From Sphagnum magellanicum (lineage: Eukaryota > Streptophyta > Sphagnopsida > Sphagnales > Sphagnaceae), in NCBI GenBank assembly GCA_021904315.1, contig CM038909.1:10124001-10188000 (forward strand): a stretch of DNA of 64,000 bases, in the 5' to 3' direction. A program made the translations under genes and the position numbers. Under the pieces are notes generated by a model. That model had not been told where the DNA came from and did not search any database. It saw only the letters and a list, made by a program, of their open reading frames with translations. Positions 61,637 to 64,000 of this stretch are shown piece after piece (position 1 is the stretch's first letter; each line of letters opens with the position of its first letter).

Positions 61637-61825
61637 CATTTTATGCAGACAATTTAACATTGCACCCACAAGCAACATACAAAGAGCAATGAAAAAACGC
61701 ATTTTATGTAAACAATTCAAAAATGCACCTGCAAGCAGCAAACAAAGAAAAATGAAAAGGCACATTTTGTGCAAATGATCCAATGACGTTTGAACAAGGA
61801 GCAAAGAAAGAGGAATGACAAGGTG
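61637..61825. repeat. Tandem repeat, three units of 63 bp
   Basis: The landmark CATTTT(A/G)TG starts at 61637, 61700 and 61763, an exact 63-bp period. Units share AACA or CAAG, GCA and AAAGA phrases. Because 63 is a multiple of three, the minus strand shows a repeating 21-residue pattern (LHKMC...LLLAGAFLN), a by-product of the repeat; I do not think it is a gene. Confidence 0.88.
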
Positions 61826-64000
61826 AAAGAACAAAATTTATCAAAAAATGAACAACCACAATGTCATTGTTGCATTTTGAGATGAACAACAACGATCAAA
61901 CTAGGTTACGACCTAAAGAAACCTTAAATTGAATGACGTAGATCAATCCAAATCAACAATTACAAATAAAAGTGAATGAATGCAATTGAGACTAAATGAA
62001 AAGTCACTAGATGAAACAAGTATGTTGTGATCCTTAGACTCGATGAATATATCACTTTATTGTTGATCAAACCCTACCCTAGACATAGGCCTATATCTTG
62101 TACCTTAGATTTAATGGCTACAATTACGCAGCTTTTTAATCCAATGGTTGCAAAAATAGACCTATTTTTTATGGTTGTGATAATGTAAAAAAAATGGTGC
62201 CTTTAGATCTTCATTTTTCAATATAGTATCTAAAATAATGGGTAGGATTACATTTGTATGAAATTTGATGGTGGTCCTAATTAAATTATTTGACAGCTGA
62301 CATATTTCCAAAAATCAACATGAATCAATCTTGGCCATTTTTTTTTTTATCTAACAATTTTTATTTTTTTAATTTAAATTTCCTACAAATTGACACTTGT
62401 ACATTAAGGATGTCACTGACCATAAACGATCAACAATGAATAATGCATCAACTTTAGCATATGATTTAAATCCCACCAACCAACAACATATGTCAAGGAT
62501 TCCCCCAACCAAGATCCTCCAGTCATTCTCACCAACCTTAAACATAGAATGACCTAGAATGGACAATTGAAATCCATTAACATTGACATCTAAAATTTAA
62601 AAATGCCAAATTGCCATTTTGGCAAATGAAAAGTGGTTGGATGAAGATGCCATTTATCATCCAAACCGAGATGAATATAATAGCAAAAAACTATCTAGTT
62701 GTACCTTAACTTTATTGGATGGTTAGGATTTTCTCAATTTAACATCCAATGGTTAATTTGTGAAACCTAATTTTGAGGGTGTCGATTATCAAATCATGTT
62801 AACAAGAAGGGGTATGGTGGGGATGCCACCAACATATAATCTATAGTTGAAATGTGATCAAGGTAACCTTAAGGTGACCTATTAACAAGTGACCCAATGA
62901 CTATTGTTATGGACAATCACAATTTAGATTTTTCCTCCATCAACAGTTGTGATGTAAATCATCTTGGATGGTGAATATGCATTAAGATATTTATGTAAAC
63001 AAATGTTTGATTAGGCTCTTCCTCTTTTGCACCACACTATTGGTTGTTGTTATCAATTGAGTGTTGATTTTTCTTGGTCTCATCAAAGGCATCCAATTTT
63101 GTGAAGTTTTACAATTTTTTTATGTTGCGTTAAAAGTGTTTTCCCAAGAGAGGTTTGCAATTTTTTTGTGGCATGGAAGGGGCTCTATTTTGTGAAGCTG
63201 TGTTGATTTGTTTTGGCGTCGAAAGTGGTTTTCTTATGAACTTTACTACTTGCTTTTGTCATGGCAAAGTCATTGTCTCTTGCAAGCTTCATGGATTTTT
63301 ATTTTTTTGTGTCAAGTGCATTGTGGAAATTTGCTAATTTCATTGCCACTCTCCTTCTCTATTATTGTTGTTACATTTTTTTTCATTTGCATTGCATTTT
63401 CTTTTGCTTTCTCTTCCTATGTTAACATTCTTTCATTGTTTGACACTTTGCAAGTGTCAATGGTTTGTTGTCAATTGGTCTCTTTTCAAAGCAATTCTAG
63501 ATATTCACATGGTAAATGGGGGTTTTTTTTCCTCCATGTAGTTGATGGCAATGGTGTATAGTGTCCTTGAATCACTTGTGTACATCTCAAAATATACTAA
63601 AAAGCTTGTTTGTTGCATCATTTGTTGGTGTTGCAACAACAAGATTGCAATTTTCAGAATCAACCAACTAATTGTCAACTTGTGTGATTTATGTTTTCTT
63701 TTCCTTGAGAATCTTTTAATCCTAGAATTAAAATTATTCTTGTTTTATCTTTTTTCCATTTACATTTTTCTTTTCAAACTATTTCTTTCTTTTTGTTTCT
63801 TTGTTTTTTATTTGTGTTTTTCATGTTTTGTAGGTGGCAATCCTATGGTTTTGATCGGTTGTTACTATAGTTGCATCTCATGTAAATTGTTTGTTTGTTC
63901 GTTTTTTATGTAGATGAAGTTGTTGTTGATGATGATGTAGAAAAGTCGAATAGTGGATTTTATTTTTGAAAACATTTATGAAATAAAAGAAGGTTTGTTT
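61826..64000. other. Intergenic, nothing recognised
   Basis: T-rich low-complexity frames dominate 63100-63900. They encode strings of Phe, Leu and Cys with no known domain. No gene is supported up to the window end. Confidence 0.45.

Noticed and set aside
63155..63913. Run of hydrophobic open frames near the right end
   Set aside because: T-rich low-complexity DNA naturally gives Phe/Leu/Cys frames; no transmembrane family or start context was recognisable.

Overview
The window looks like nuclear DNA of a land plant, most likely a non-seed plant (moss, liverwort, lycophyte or fern). Three things suggest this. One gene is split by 23 short spliceosomal introns and encodes a plant-type full-size ABCG (PDR) transporter. 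A second, intronless gene encodes a mannosylglycerate synthase, an enzyme known mainly from bacteria, red algae and seed-free plants such as Selaginella and Physcomitrium. The rest is AT-rich, CpG-poor DNA made largely of decayed plant transposons. I cannot name the species.

Layout: 0-8 kb holds the mannosylglycerate synthase gene (minus strand, 3473-4768) in a GC-richer island, flanked by two direct copies of a dispersed repeat (about 300-1600 and 7010-7765). 9.4-13 kb is the remnant of a retroelement-like unit (minus strand). 13.4-13.8 kb holds a GC-richer possible gene fragment, and 14.3-15.1 kb a tandem array of four 191-bp units. 16.6-17.1 kb looks like a solo LTR with repeated upstream units, a TATA box and a poly(A) signal. 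17.3-18.5 kb is a dead pogo-like DDE transposase gene. 20.6-21.5 kb is a third copy of the dispersed repeat. 21.5-29.6 kb is AT-rich with nothing recognisable except faint coding-like traces.

29.6-38.8 kb is a CACTA (En/Spm) region: a dead TNP2-type transposase gene on the minus strand, interrupted by a 3.2-kb non-autonomous CACTA-like element (33069-36276) with terminal inverted repeats and a 3-bp target duplication, and followed by a degenerate array of about 160-bp repeats. More CACTA-type ends occur at 38475, 38770 and 41606; 39.1-40.9 kb shares sequence with the 9.4-kb retroelement region, and 43.3-43.6 kb holds a hAT transposase tail. 43.6-47.6 kb is unannotated.

47.8-58.6 kb is the complete PDR transporter gene (24 exons, 1555 residues by my splice model), with one GC-AG intron and a (TGCA)5 RY-type tract just upstream. 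58.6-64 kb is intergenic, with a 116-bp inverted-repeat element and a 63-bp triple repeat.

Only two genes look intact. One makes a compatible solute in the cytosol; the other would export small molecules across the plasma membrane. They lie 43 kb apart with no sign of functional linkage. All splice sites, family assignments and repeat limits come from reading the sequence by eye and have not been confirmed by search.
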